Of a stretch of 64,000 nucleotides of DNA, positions 1 to 8,721 are shown one piece after another (within the stretch, counting starts at the first letter, position 1; each line of letters begins with the position of its first letter). Location of the stretch: NCBI GenBank assembly GCA_046635845.1, contig JAQQXN010000001.1. The stretch is one strand, 5' to 3'. The notes beneath the pieces are model-generated. The model worked only from the letters and a program-made list of their open reading frames with translations, was not told where the DNA came from and searched no databases. A program made the translations under genes and the position numbers. This stretch comes from UBA168 sp011055275 (GTDB lineage Archaea; Thermoproteota; Thermoprotei_A; Marsarchaeales; UBA168).

Positions 1-423
1 GCCCTTCCATTCATTTATGGGTCTATAATGGTTGGTAGGCCTGGTTCACTTATGAACGACTTGTTTTTCGCCTACGCTTTTGTAGCTAACATGGCCAGAG
101 AGGTCTTCAAGGGGATTCCCGATGTAACCGGCGACAAGAGCCGGGGAGTGCGCACGCTTGCCGTTGTGCACGGCACCAAGACCGCTGGGTTAGTGGGCTT
201 CGTCCTGATGGCGCTTGACGTCGCGTGTAGCCCTCTTCCTTACTTCATAGGCGTGGCCGGAATCGGCTACCTCATCCCCTTAACAGTTGGTGACCTCCTG
301 CTGCTGCACTCTTCATTTGCGATGGCAAAGAGACCAGAGCCGCGGGTAGTCGACAAGGAGAAGGGAGAGATGCTGTTGGGTATGGGCGTTATAATTCTGG
401 CCTTTCTCCTCTCTCCCCTGTGA
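1..423 (+). CDS. UbiA-family prenyltransferase, C-terminal part (gene starts left of window)
   Basis: The frame is open from base 1 and stops at 423, so the N-terminus lies outside the window. The visible 140 residues are the hydrophobic C-terminal half of a UbiA-type membrane prenyltransferase: the second aspartate-rich prenyl-diphosphate motif is clear (DVTGDKSRGVRT), followed by alternating membrane segments. The closest archaeal role is digeranylgeranylglyceryl phosphate synthase, which adds the second isoprenoid chain of membrane lipids, but quinone or heme prenylation cannot be excluded without the N-terminal motif. It fits with the mevalonate kinase gene further along. It ends 56 nt before hisS and runs in the same direction. 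Confidence 0.75.
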   Translation, partial: ALPFIYGSIMVGRPGSLMNDLFFAYAFVANMAREVFKGIPDVTGDKSRGVRTLAVVHGTKTAGLVGFVLMALDVACSPLPYFIGVAGIGYLIPLTVGDLLLLHSSFAMAKRPEPRVVDKEKGEMLLGMGVIILAFLLSPL

Positions 424-453
424 TTGGCGCGATAAAAAGAGCGAGCGCGCACG

Positions 454-461
454 CTTTTAAG
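454..461 (+). promoter_or_regulatory. TATA box of hisS
   Basis: CTTTTAAG is centred about 23 nt before the hisS ATG. No Shine-Dalgarno sequence lies between it and the start, so transcription probably begins at or next to the start codon (leaderless mRNA). Confidence 0.5.
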
Positions 462-479
462 TTCCCATAGGGATAGCGC

Positions 480-1742
480 ATGAATTTTGAGCTTGTCCGT
501 GGCATGCGCGACGTCATTGGGGCTGAAGCTAGGTCGCAAAGGAAGTTTGAAGAGACGTCGTCCTTGATACTGGATAGGTTTGGATACCAAGAGGTTAAGC
601 TTCCCTCCATAGAGTACTATGACCTCTTGGCCGCCAAGGCTGGAGAAGAACTTTTAGACAGTTTGTACGAATTCGAGGACAGAGGTGGAAGGAAGGTTGC
701 CCTAACCCCTGAGCTGACCGCGAGCGCGGCAAGGCTCTACGTTATGAAGTTCAGAGATTTGCCCAAGCCGGTAAAGATTTGGTATATAGGGCCATGCTTC
801 AGGTACGACGAACCCCAAAGGGGAAGGTATAGGCAGTTCACGCAGCTGGGTATCGAGGTTTATGGGTCGTCTTCGCCGTTGGCTGATGCAGAGGTAGCTT
901 ACTTGTCTTTGCGCCTTCTGAAGGCAGTTGGCATAAAGGCTTACCTCAAGGTTGGCAATATATCCTTTATGCGTTCCCTGCTTGAGGAGTCCGGAATTAA
1001 GGGAAGAGATCTCAACAAGGCAATTAGGGAGATAGATCACGGAAGATATGAGGAGGTCATGGGGCTTCTGGACGAAGACGGAAAGAAGATGCTCAAAGAT
1101 ATGATAAATTCACCGGACAGCAGATCTGACTTAGATCGCTGGGAGGCCGTGGCCAAGGATCGGTTTCCCTCGGCCTACGAAGGTCTAAGGCGCCTGCGCC
1201 AAGTGCTAGTCATGATGCGTGCCATGGACCCCCAGCTTGATGTAAAGATTGACGTCGCCTTTGCCCGCGGTATAGCCTATTACACTGACTTCATATTTGA
1301 AGCCATAATCCCTGGAACAGAGGGGTCTTTGCTGGGAGGCGGGAGGTACGATAACCTAGTATCGGACTTGGGAGGGCCGGTAACGCCTGCAGTGGGCTTT
1401 GCAGTAGGTGTTGATAGGGTTGCCTTGTCTATGGCTCCGGTGTCCGAGGCCAAACAAGTTCTCATCGCCGCGATCGACGATCAATCGCTCGAGAAGGCCG
1501 CGCGTGCCTTTGGCATCATTAGTAATGCAGAGGTGCACGTGGATTTGTTGCCAGGAGTCGTCTCAGTCAGGGAAGCGCTTGAAAGGGCTATTAAGGGCTC
1601 CTACCACAAGCTTGTAATTGCTGGCGCGCGTGAAGGACCAGACCACTTTGCAATCAGAGACATAAAAGCGCACGAGCAGGTAGAAGCGGATGGGGCTTCC
1701 CTTTTGAGCCAGTTGGGTTTTGACGAAGCTAGTCGGTCTTGA
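480..1742 (+). CDS. hisS: Histidyl-tRNA synthetase
   Basis: Class II aminoacyl-tRNA synthetase charging tRNA-His in the cytoplasm; 420 residues, a normal length. Motif 2 is visible around residue 115 (CFRYDEPQRGRYRQF), motif 3 near residues 290-315 (GGRYDNL, then AVGFAVGVDRV), and the C-terminal third is the alpha/beta anticodon-binding domain. The histidine-specific segment reads ARGIAYYTDFIFE, a little different from the common RGLDYYTG form. The start is set by N-terminal family similarity and by a TATA box at the right distance. A single-gene unit followed by tRNA-Arg. Confidence 0.93.
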   Translation: MNFELVRGMRDVIGAEARSQRKFEETSSLILDRFGYQEVKLPSIEYYDLLAAKAGEELLDSLYEFEDRGGRKVALTPELTASAARLYVMKFRDLPKPVKIWYIGPCFRYDEPQRGRYRQFTQLGIEVYGSSSPLADAEVAYLSLRLLKAVGIKAYLKVGNISFMRSLLEESGIKGRDLNKAIREIDHGRYEEVMGLLDEDGKKMLKDMINSPDSRSDLDRWEAVAKDRFPSAYEGLRRLRQVLVMMRAMDPQLDVKIDVAFARGIAYYTDFIFEAIIPGTEGSLLGGGRYDNLVSDLGGPVTPAVGFAVGVDRVALSMAPVSEAKQVLIAAIDDQSLEKAARAFGIISNAEVHVDLLPGVVSVREALERAIKGSYHKLVIAGAREGPDHFAIRDIKAHEQVEADGASLLSQLGFDEASRS

Positions 1743-1838
1743 TGCAGGGTTTTCATCTTCGGATTTGAAGCGGTTGAAGCCTTACAGGTCTTATCTTGGT
1801 TTGATGGGAAGACTTTTGAACGTGCGTCTGTATCACTT

Positions 1839-1913
1839 GGGCCCATAGCTCAGCATGGATAGAGCAACGGCCTCCGGAGCCGTTGGTCCAGGGTTCAAAT
1901 CCCTGTGGGCCCG
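1839..1913 (+). tRNA. tRNA-Arg (anticodon CCG)
   Basis: A complete cloverleaf: the 7-bp acceptor stem GGGCCCA/TGGGCCC, D stem GCTC/GAGC, anticodon stem ACGGC/GCCGT with loop CTCCGGA (anticodon CCG at 1874-1876) and T arm CAGGGTTCAAATCCCTG. The discriminator base is G and CCA is not encoded. There is no intron at the usual 37/38 position. It would decode CGG codons. Confidence 0.96.
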
Positions 1914-1977
1914 CGTCTGGTTTACCACAACTCTTTCATAAATGTGAACTGATCTGCATTTAACTTAAGGGAAAAAA

Positions 1978-1985
1978 TTTAAATA
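1978..1985 (+). promoter_or_regulatory. TATA box of the GltD-like gene
   Basis: TTTAAATA, preceded by an A-run that could serve as the BRE, is centred 26-27 nt before the GTG at 2008. This is the canonical spacing for a leaderless archaeal gene and supports that start over the in-frame GTG at 2044. Confidence 0.6.
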
Positions 1986-2007
1986 AGGCTCCAAGCCTAA
2001 TCGTAAG

Positions 2008-2976
2008 GTGAAATTTATTCTTGGATGTCGTGCTGGCTCCGTTGTGACCACCAGCAAAAAAGTAGCCATAGTGGGAGCGGGGGTTGCAGGCCTTGGGGCT
2101 GCGGGCTACCTCTACTGCAAGGGCTACCAGCTTGATGTTTACGACGCCTTACCAGAAGCGGGAGGCCTTCTCGTATTTGGAATTCCAGAGGAAAGGTTAC
2201 CCAAGAAGGGAGTAATTGAAGGTATTGAAGAGCTTAAGGCCGCAGGGGTTAGGTTCCATTTGGGTATGAGGATTGGTGCTAGTGCGCTCGAAAACATTAT
2301 AGCAACCCATGACGCTACTTTGCTAGCTACGGGCACATGGAGGGCGAGAAGCCTTAGTGCGCCGGGGGCAAATCTGGAAGGGGTCATAACGGCGCTTGAC
2401 TTGCTTGTGGACAACGCCAAGTATAGGATGGGCTTCTCAACGAACGTTAGAAGGCTTTACGGCAGAGTGGGTATAATGGGTGGCGGTTACACTGCCGTGG
2501 ACGCCGTCATAGAGGCCATGAAATGGACAGATCAGATCTACGTTTTCTACAGGAGAACGATCAAGGAGTCAGAAGCGCATGCCGAATGGGAATCTGTGAG
2601 CAAGAAAGGCATAAAGATATTTGAAAGGTCGCTCGTAACGCGTGTTATGGGAACAAAAAGGGTGGAGGCGGTTGAAGTATGGAACGTGAACATGAAGGGT
2701 AATGTTCCTGAATTTGTTCCTGGTAGCGCCCAGATCTTTCCTCTGGATTTCCTCTTGGTGGCCATAGGAGAGGAAAGAACGCCTCCTGACTGCGTGGATA
2801 AGCTTGGTATCAAGATCGAGAACGGAAGACCTGTGACAGATGACAACATGATGACAACTCGTAGATCCGTTTTTGCTGCAGGGGACCTCGTGACGGGCCC
2901 TTCGTTCATAGGGAACGCGCTTGCAAGTGGGTTGAGGGCAGCGAAGGCCATGGATGCGTTCTTGAGAAAGGGTTAG
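2008..2976 (+). CDS. GltD-like NAD(P)/FAD-dependent oxidoreductase
   Basis: A 322-residue flavoprotein of the family that includes the small subunit of glutamate synthase and NfnB. The FAD-binding Rossmann motif is near residue 22 (GAGVAGLGAAG), the second dinucleotide-binding motif near residue 155 (GIMGGGYTAVDAV), and the C-terminal FAD signature is FAAGDLVTGPS. The N-terminal iron-sulfur domain typical of full-length GltD is absent, so it is a short lone subunit; no large GOGAT subunit is nearby. It probably transfers electrons between NAD(P)H and an unidentified partner. The GTG start is supported by the TATA box at 1978. Confidence 0.75.
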   Translation: MKFILGCRAGSVVTTSKKVAIVGAGVAGLGAAGYLYCKGYQLDVYDALPEAGGLLVFGIPEERLPKKGVIEGIEELKAAGVRFHLGMRIGASALENIIATHDATLLATGTWRARSLSAPGANLEGVITALDLLVDNAKYRMGFSTNVRRLYGRVGIMGGGYTAVDAVIEAMKWTDQIYVFYRRTIKESEAHAEWESVSKKGIKIFERSLVTRVMGTKRVEAVEVWNVNMKGNVPEFVPGSAQIFPLDFLLVAIGEERTPPDCVDKLGIKIENGRPVTDDNMMTTRRSVFAAGDLVTGPSFIGNALASGLRAAKAMDAFLRKG

Positions 2977-3250
2977 CTAGCTGGGCTTGAAGTTCGGCTT
3001 TTAGACGTGGCCGCTTTGTGGTTGCAGCGCGCTTTCAACATCGAAATGCAGTGAGCTCGGTCCGCAGAGGATGCTTTCCACATAGCTTCCGTTATGTGCG
3101 TAGTTATGTGTGTAAAGGTTCTCGGTAATCTACTTCCCTTCGAAAGGCCGAACTTTGAAGCGGTGACCTCCGCGCGCTTTATACCATATGATGTCATGCG
3201 GGAAATGGACGGTTTGGGAATAAGGTTAAATGACACCGGGCTATGTTTTT

Positions 3251-3871
3251 ATGTCAGAGAGTCTGCCCATAGGAGCTACAACGGTTGGTATAGTTTTCAG
3301 CGGAGGTGTAGTGCTAGCCGCTGACAAAAGGGTGTCATATGGATATACCTTATTGAGTAAGTCAGGAAGGAAGGTGTTCCAGTTAAATAAGAAGATAGGG
3401 ATGGCGTGCGCTGGTCTGGTAGGCGACATGCAAGGGCTGGCCAAATCAATAACCGCTGAGATAAAAATTTACGAACTTCAAAACAACAGAAGCATAAGCG
3501 TTAAGGGGGCGGCAAAGCTTCTTGCAAACATACTTTATGCCGCTCGCATGTTTCCGTACTACACGGAAATACTCATAGCTGGGATAGACGAGACGGGCCC
3601 TCACCTTTACGTTATGGACGCGATTGGCTCCATCCTGGAGGATTATTACGCTGGAGTTGGGAATGGATCACCGGTTTCCACTGGTGTGTTGGACCAAGAG
3701 TACAAGAAGGATATGAGCAAGGAAGAGGCTGAAACGCTTGCTGTTAAGGCCATAAGGGCCGCAATAGCGAGAGATATCACAAGCGGAGACGGAATCGATG
3801 TGCTCACCATCACTGAGGCGGCCACCGAGCTGAAGCAGTTCTCGGTTAAAGAGCAGATAGCTCCCTCGTGA
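3251..3871 (+). CDS. psmB: Proteasome beta subunit, Thr1 replaced by Ala
   Basis: Beta-type subunit of the 20S proteasome, 206 residues, with an eight-residue leader ending in Gly. After this Gly the sequence reads ATTVGIVFSGG where active beta subunits have TTTVGI; alignment by the conserved residues puts Ala9 at the catalytic Thr1 position, while Asp25 (D/E17) and Lys41 (K33) are kept. This suggests a structural, catalytically silent subunit that needs a second active beta encoded elsewhere, as described for some crenarchaea. The ATG at 3251 was chosen because TTAAAT lies about 24 nt upstream; an in-frame ATG at 3230 would add seven residues. Confidence 0.88.
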   Translation: MSESLPIGATTVGIVFSGGVVLAADKRVSYGYTLLSKSGRKVFQLNKKIGMACAGLVGDMQGLAKSITAEIKIYELQNNRSISVKGAAKLLANILYAARMFPYYTEILIAGIDETGPHLYVMDAIGSILEDYYAGVGNGSPVSTGVLDQEYKKDMSKEEAETLAVKAIRAAIARDITSGDGIDVLTITEAATELKQFSVKEQIAPS

Positions 3872-3887
3872 CATCAAGGTAAGAGAG

Positions 3888-4472
3888 ATGGGTATTCTCA
3901 AGGAGGAATGGCTCGCGTCCATGGAGCGCGAGCTAGAGAAAAAGGAGAACAAGAGGCGCGAGCTAAGCGATCTATCTTACGAGCTCATAAAGAGGTGCGG
4001 TCTTCTGGTCTCCAACCTCCATAGAAATTCTGAGCTGGTTGACCAGCTGCTAGGTGAGGCAACGAGCCTTCACTCAAAGCTAGTGCAAGAAGTGAGGGAT
4101 TGGCCAGAGCTGAATTCCAGTGATGAGCAGTCGGCTTTTTCTGAGTACGCTGAGGCGAGGTGTTTTTATGCCCTGCTTCGCCAGGGCCAGCTTCCAGACC
4201 CCTCAGAGTTCTACGATGAGGAATCGTTTGCGCTTGGACTGGCTGATCTGATAGGAGAGCTCAAGAGATCGCTCGTGAACCAGGTGATCGAAGGAAGATA
4301 CGACGAGGCCACTAAGCTCTTCGCATGGATGCAGGAACTTTTCGACGCGCTGCTGCGGTTTGAGTATCCTCGCTCGGTTGTGCGCGGCTTGAAGAGAAAA
4401 CTTGACGTTGATAGGGCGCTGTTGGAAGACGCTAGGATGGTCCTTGCAAATGCCAAGCTGTACTATAAATGA
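3888..4472 (+). CDS. Translin-family RNA-binding protein
   Basis: 194 residues, all helical and charged, matching archaeal translin-like proteins. The family signature is seen in LADLIGELKRSLVN (middle) and GLKRKLDVDRALLEDAR (C-terminus). Translins bind single-stranded nucleic acid as oligomers; some have RNase activity in the TRAX partner, but no such claim can be made from this sequence. It starts 16 nt after psmB and is probably co-transcribed with it. Confidence 0.8.
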   Translation: MGILKEEWLASMERELEKKENKRRELSDLSYELIKRCGLLVSNLHRNSELVDQLLGEATSLHSKLVQEVRDWPELNSSDEQSAFSEYAEARCFYALLRQGQLPDPSEFYDEESFALGLADLIGELKRSLVNQVIEGRYDEATKLFAWMQELFDALLRFEYPRSVVRGLKRKLDVDRALLEDARMVLANAKLYYK

Positions 4473-4504
4473 GGGAAAAGCACTTAATCAACTGCCGGTG
4501 ATTT

Positions 4505-5539
4505 TTGGGGAAGTTGAGCGAAGTCATTCCGATAGTTTACGAGGGCGGAGAGCTCTCGCTTTTAGACCAGCGGGTCCTTCCTTTCCAAGAAACGTGGATA
4601 AAGTGCCATGACGCAAGGGAAACAGCACAGGCCATAAGGGACATGGTAGTAAGAGGGGCGCCTGCCATAGGTGTTACGGCAGCCTATGGTACCTGCATGG
4701 AGATATCCAGGTCGGTGGGCAACGGACTAGGAGTGGAGGGCGCAAAGGCTGGAATCGACGTCTTGTTGTCATCTAGGCCCACGGCTTATAACCTGTTTTA
4801 CGCCGTAAACAGGGTGTTATCCGCTAGCAGGGCTGCCGCCGAGGCCGGTAGGGATCCTGCGCTCGCCGCGGAGCTTGAGGCAAAGCGCATAGATGAGGAA
4901 AACAAGCAGGCCGCTATAAGCATGGGAAAGATAGGGGCATCTTTGATAAACGACGGAGACACCGTCATGACCATATGCAACACTGGCGCTCTTGCCGTTG
5001 GGTACCTTGGGACTGCCCTTGGTGTCATAAAGACGGCTTGGAGGGAAGGCAAGAAGATCCACGTCGTAGCCCTTGAGACTAGGCCGTGGCTTCAGGGGAG
5101 TAGGCTAACGGTCTACGAGCTTCAAAAGGAGGGAATACCGTTTACGCTCATTGTTGATGGGGCAAGTGCCATAACGATCCAGAGAAAGGGAGTTCGCTCT
5201 GTCTTCGTGGGAGCGGACAGGATAGTAGAGGATGGTTCCACTGCAAACAAGATAGGTACTTTCTCTCTCTCAGTGGTCTCGAAATACTTCGGCATACCTT
5301 TTTACGTTGTAGCTCCTCTCTCAACCGTACAGCTAGGCGCCAAGGAAATAAAGGTGGAGGAGAGATCGCCGGATGAGGTAACCCAGATCAGGGGTGTGCC
5401 GATCAGTACGGCTGGGAGCAACGTTTACAATCCCGTCTTTGACGTAACGCCTCCAGAAAACATAACGGCGATAATCACCGAAAAAGGAATTGCAAGGCCT
5501 CCCTACGAAAATAGCCTGAAATCGCTGAAGGCAGCGTAG
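4505..5539 (+). CDS. mtnA: Methylthioribose-1-phosphate isomerase / aIF2B-like
   Basis: 344 residues of the MtnA/eIF2B-alpha family. Signatures include VRGAPAIGVTAAYG near residue 50, the catalytic cysteine in ICNTGAL near residue 158, ETRPWLQGSRL, and the catalytic aspartate in GADRIVEDG followed by TANKIGTF. These fit MtnA, which isomerises methylthioribose-1-phosphate to the ribulose form in methionine salvage; the related ribose-1,5-bisphosphate isomerase is less likely given the ETRPWLQG segment. TTG start at 4505, with an alternative in-frame TTG at 4514. It converges on the archease gene with only 4 nt between the stops. Confidence 0.88.
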   Translation: MGKLSEVIPIVYEGGELSLLDQRVLPFQETWIKCHDARETAQAIRDMVVRGAPAIGVTAAYGTCMEISRSVGNGLGVEGAKAGIDVLLSSRPTAYNLFYAVNRVLSASRAAAEAGRDPALAAELEAKRIDEENKQAAISMGKIGASLINDGDTVMTICNTGALAVGYLGTALGVIKTAWREGKKIHVVALETRPWLQGSRLTVYELQKEGIPFTLIVDGASAITIQRKGVRSVFVGADRIVEDGSTANKIGTFSLSVVSKYFGIPFYVVAPLSTVQLGAKEIKVEERSPDEVTQIRGVPISTAGSNVYNPVFDVTPPENITAIITEKGIARPPYENSLKSLKAA

Positions 5540-5543
5540 AATC

Positions 5544-5960
5544 CTATACGTCAACTATGCACTGAGCAACCCATTGGCCGTTGTCTCTCTCTACCTTAAT
5601 ATCTGCGTACGTCGCCGCCTTCACCTCCTCCTGCAGAGGAACGTCTTTTATGTTCTGACCCCACGCGCTGCCCTTAAGGCTGATCTTCTTCTCATCAACT
5701 TTAACACTAAACTTCGAGAACACGAGCCCTTCCAGCGATGAGAGCGATATAAGCTCATTTAGCCATTTAACAAGCAAATCCTCAAGCGAGTCCGCCGAGA
5801 GCTCGACGCTGATCTCGGTTTCCGGCTTTACCTTATCTATTTCCGCCATGATCGAGAAGGTAGCCATGGCGGCTCCTTCAAAGGCCTCGCTGACGGTATC
5901 TCCTATGCCCCTTACCCCCGCATCTGCGGTGTGGGGGTAAACCTCGTACTTCATGGTCAT
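5544..5960 (-). CDS. Archease, activator of RtcB
   Basis: 138 residues, normal archease length. The family features are visible: N-terminal YEVYPHTADAGVRG with the metal-binding Asp, a central block SLEDLLVKWLNELI, and the C-terminal acidic IVDV end. Archease speeds RtcB guanylylation and allows multiple turnover. Its start overlaps the rtcB stop by 4 nt (ATGA), so it is translationally coupled and made from the same mRNA. Confidence 0.93.
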   Translation of the reverse strand: MTMKYEVYPHTADAGVRGIGDTVSEAFEGAAMATFSIMAEIDKVKPETEISVELSADSLEDLLVKWLNELISLSSLEGLVFSKFSVKVDEKKISLKGSAWGQNIKDVPLQEEVKAATYADIKVERDNGQWVAQCIVDV

Positions 5961-7402
5961 CCCTTCACGGTGCCAAGGGGCCTAAGCTTGGCCACCATCA
6001 GGGCTATGCCGGCATCGTGTATTGCAGACACCACGTCGGTTACGTCCTTGTAAGCATCTGGAGCCTCCTCCGCGAGGCCAGACCAGGAATGACCCCTTAC
6101 CAGTATGCCCCTTCTTTCAAGCTCCTTTGCCAGCTCCTCTCCCCTGTATTCCTTCTTGGCCTGCGTTCTACTCATTTTTCTCCCGGCTCCGTGCACTGCG
6201 GAGCCAAACGTCTCCTCCATTCCCTTTATGGTCCCCTTGAGCACGTACGAGAAGGTGCCCATGCTCCCACCTATGAGCACGGGCTGACCGACCTCTCTGT
6301 ATTCAGGTGGTAGTTCCGGCCTACCAGGACCAAGTGCGCGCGTTGACCCCTTCCTGTGGACCACCAGCTTTTTGGTCTTTCCGTCTACCTCGTGAAGCTC
6401 CAGCTTTCCTGTGTTGTGACCCACGTCATACACAAGTTCCATGCCCAACGATTCAGGAGAAGAGGAGAAGGCCTTGGCGAAGGCTTGACGGGCGTAATAG
6501 GTAAGCATCTCGCGGTTTGCCCAGGCTATGTTCATGGCGACGTTCATCGCCGAGAAGTACTTTCTTCCTTCTGGAGAGTTAAAGGGCACGCTAACGAGCT
6601 CCTTGTCCTTGACCTGGATGCCGTACTTCTTCATGGCGGGAGCCATTTCCTCAATGTAGTCCATTCCTATCTGGTGACCCATGGCCCTCGAACCCGTGTG
6701 CACCATTATTACCACTTGACCTTTCTTGATGCCATACGCATTGGCCGCTTCATCGTCGTATACCTCATCCACGACCTGCACTTCCAAGTAGTGATTACCC
6801 GATCCAAGGCTCCCTATCTGGTTTGCCTCTCTTTCCTTGGCCCTCTTGCTCACGTTGCTTGGATCAGCGCCCTCTATCATTCCCCCTTCCTCGATGTGCT
6901 TTAGGTCCCTTTCCCAGCCATATCCCTTCCTCACAACCCAGCGAGCTCCCTCTACCATGACCTCGTTGAGCTCTGATTGCGATAGGTGTAGTCCCTCAGA
7001 GCCGAGTCCGGCCGGGACTCCCTCAAATAGGGAATCCATGACTTGTTTTATCTTCGGTCTTACATCTCTTTCATCGAGATTTGTGGCTATGAGCCTAACA
7101 CCGCAGTTCACGTCGAAACCTATGCCGCCGACCGTGATTATTCCATTCTCATCTGGGTCAAAGGCTGCAACTCCGCCTATCGGAAATCCGTATCCCCAAT
7201 GCGCATCAGGCATGGCTATGGAGTACTTCTTTATGCCGGGCAGCGTCGCCACGTTTATGGCCTGCTCTATGGCCTTCTCGTCTAGGTCAGCGATGAGCTT
7301 ATCGGAAGAGTAAAACCTGGCCGGTACCCGCATTCCCTGTACGGCGTCCGTGGGTACCTCCCAAACGTTGTTTGATATCTTCTTCAGCAGTCTGCTTGCC
7401 AT
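5957..7402 (-). CDS. rtcB: tRNA-splicing RNA ligase RtcB
   Basis: GTP- and Mn-dependent ligase joining 2',3'-cyclic phosphate ends to 5'-OH ends after splicing endonuclease cleavage; 481 residues without an intein. Metal and guanylate sites are visible: GGIGFDVNCGVRL, GSLGSGNHYLEVQ, HTGSRAMGHQ and the guanylylated histidine in GAVHGAGRKMSR-type context (read here as SAVHGAGRKMSR). It leads an operon with archease. A TTTAAA element at 7421-7426 is about 22 nt upstream. With EndA (14.2 kb) it provides the machinery needed for the cbf5 intron at 34.2 kb. Confidence 0.95.
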   Translation of the reverse strand: MASRLLKKISNNVWEVPTDAVQGMRVPARFYSSDKLIADLDEKAIEQAINVATLPGIKKYSIAMPDAHWGYGFPIGGVAAFDPDENGIITVGGIGFDVNCGVRLIATNLDERDVRPKIKQVMDSLFEGVPAGLGSEGLHLSQSELNEVMVEGARWVVRKGYGWERDLKHIEEGGMIEGADPSNVSKRAKEREANQIGSLGSGNHYLEVQVVDEVYDDEAANAYGIKKGQVVIMVHTGSRAMGHQIGMDYIEEMAPAMKKYGIQVKDKELVSVPFNSPEGRKYFSAMNVAMNIAWANREMLTYYARQAFAKAFSSSPESLGMELVYDVGHNTGKLELHEVDGKTKKLVVHRKGSTRALGPGRPELPPEYREVGQPVLIGGSMGTFSYVLKGTIKGMEETFGSAVHGAGRKMSRTQAKKEYRGEELAKELERRGILVRGHSWSGLAEEAPDAYKDVTDVVSAIHDAGIALMVAKLRPLGTVKG

Positions 7403-7490
7403 AAGTCTAGTGGTTGATCGTTTAAAAACCTGAGGATGGTAGAGAACCTTCAGCGGTTAGCTTTTATGCGGGCGAGCATGCTTTAACAAA

Positions 7491-8306
7491 ATGCCTAGCA
7501 GGAAGCCGGTCGAGCTTCTATATGAGCCGGACCCTAGCAAGGCATGCGAAGAAATAAAGAAATCTCTGCTTTACAGGCGCTCCCTTGTGGTCGTGGGGAG
7601 CTTTTCTATCCGTCGCGATGGCCAACCCTATTTGGCCAATGGCGAAAGGATATTGTTCGTGAAAAGCGATTGGTCGCTTATGGTGCAAAGGGATAGCTTC
7701 TCCACTGAGGCCGTGGTTTCATGGGAGGCATGCGATTCAGTTAAACCGCTATGCGGGGAAAAGCTCTCGATCGTGGCCGAGAAGGAGGAGATCAACGAAT
7801 CCGAAAAGGAACCCGGTAGCGGCATACTTGAAAGGCTTCACTCGCTTGAGTTTGATTTTGATCATGTTTACGCGGTCATAAGCACAAACTTGGTTGATGG
7901 GACAATGCTCCTCGAGCCGGGCGATGGTGAACTCCTGACCGCCGTTCTTCTTAAGCCTGAGCTCATAGAGACAGGATTTAAACCCCTTCCGTCGAATGAC
8001 GAGCTGAAGTCCGGCTTCGTGGACTTGATTGGGATTGACTCCAAGGGGCTGAAAACCGTTGTATTACTTACAAAGAAGCAGGCAAACGGCAGGAACGTTG
8101 TGGAGTTAAGCCGCTACATAGCCTCGGTAAGGAGGCACGTAAGTGATGGAGAAGAAGTCCGGGGCATACTTGTGGCCCCCTCTATAACGAACGCCGCATT
8201 GGCCAAGCTGCGCGAGTATAACTTCGACTACAGGCGCATTGACCTCCAGGAAGTGAGCGAGATCTTATCTTATTACAGAAACGAGATAGGCGAGAAGATC
8301 GGTTGA
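7491..8306 (+). CDS. NucS/EndoMS-like protein with altered catalytic site
   Basis: 271 residues. The C-terminal half matches the RecB-like nuclease fold of NucS/EndoMS (GFVDLIGIDSKG, then ELSRYI and VRGILVAPSITNAA), and the N-terminal half the beta-sandwich dimer domain. In active NucS a D-x13-E-x-K set binds the metal; here Asp178 is present but the Glu position in VVLLTKK is Leu, so cleavage of mismatched or branched DNA is doubtful. It may have kept only DNA binding. A TATA-like TTTTAT lies about 27 nt upstream of the ATG. The stop overlaps the next gene by 4 nt. Confidence 0.75.
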   Translation: MPSRKPVELLYEPDPSKACEEIKKSLLYRRSLVVVGSFSIRRDGQPYLANGERILFVKSDWSLMVQRDSFSTEAVVSWEACDSVKPLCGEKLSIVAEKEEINESEKEPGSGILERLHSLEFDFDHVYAVISTNLVDGTMLLEPGDGELLTAVLLKPELIETGFKPLPSNDELKSGFVDLIGIDSKGLKTVVLLTKKQANGRNVVELSRYIASVRRHVSDGEEVRGILVAPSITNAALAKLREYNFDYRRIDLQEVSEILSYYRNEIGEKIG

Positions 8307-8710
8307 GGGCCCTGCTTATACATGCGAAAAAGTTTTCTTACGTGCCCGTTCAGAAGGAGATAGAAACCGCGGAGCTGGCCGCTAAGGGTCAGAAGATCTC
8401 ATATGGAAGATGCCTTGTCCTTTTCTTGTCTTTCGAACAGGGTGACGACGATGATAAAGTCACCCCCCTCGTGGATCTTCTTGTGAAGGACGCCGCGCAG
8501 GTAAAGGAAAATGAGTTCGTGGTTTATCCGTTTGTGCACTTAACGGAGAAGCCCCTTGAAGCTGATCAAGCCGTAAAACTTTTATCGCTTGTGGCCAAGG
8601 CCTTATCTGAAAGGGGCCTTGAAGCACACAAGGCTCCTTTTGGTTGGACAAAGAGCTTTTCCATAGAGACCATGCCCCATGCTCTTGCCGAAAGGGGAAT
8701 AAGGCTTTAA
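8303..8710 (+). CDS. Freestanding archaeal ThrRS editing domain
   Basis: 135 residues matching the archaea-specific N-terminal editing domain of threonyl-tRNA synthetase, a D-aminoacyl-tRNA deacylase fold that hydrolyses Ser-tRNA-Thr. Seen are the N-terminal RALLIHAKKFSY strand and the C-terminal APFGWTKSF signature. No catalytic or anticodon-binding domain follows, so it would work in trans with a separate ThrRS. TTG start overlapping the stop of the upstream gene (TTGA), so the two are co-translated. Convergent with the S19 gene, 11 nt apart. Confidence 0.82.
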   Translation: MRALLIHAKKFSYVPVQKEIETAELAAKGQKISYGRCLVLFLSFEQGDDDDKVTPLVDLLVKDAAQVKENEFVVYPFVHLTEKPLEADQAVKLLSLVAKALSERGLEAHKAPFGWTKSFSIETMPHALAERGIRL

Positions 8711-8721
8711 AAATTCAAAAA

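Noticed and set aside
1839..1913. Intron in tRNA-Arg
   Set aside because: The anticodon arm is a normal 5-bp stem with a 7-base loop, with no extra bases.
3230..3250. Upstream ATG of psmB
   Set aside because: It precedes the predicted transcript start given by TTAAAT at about 3225 and only lengthens the leader peptide; the ATG at 3251 fits better.
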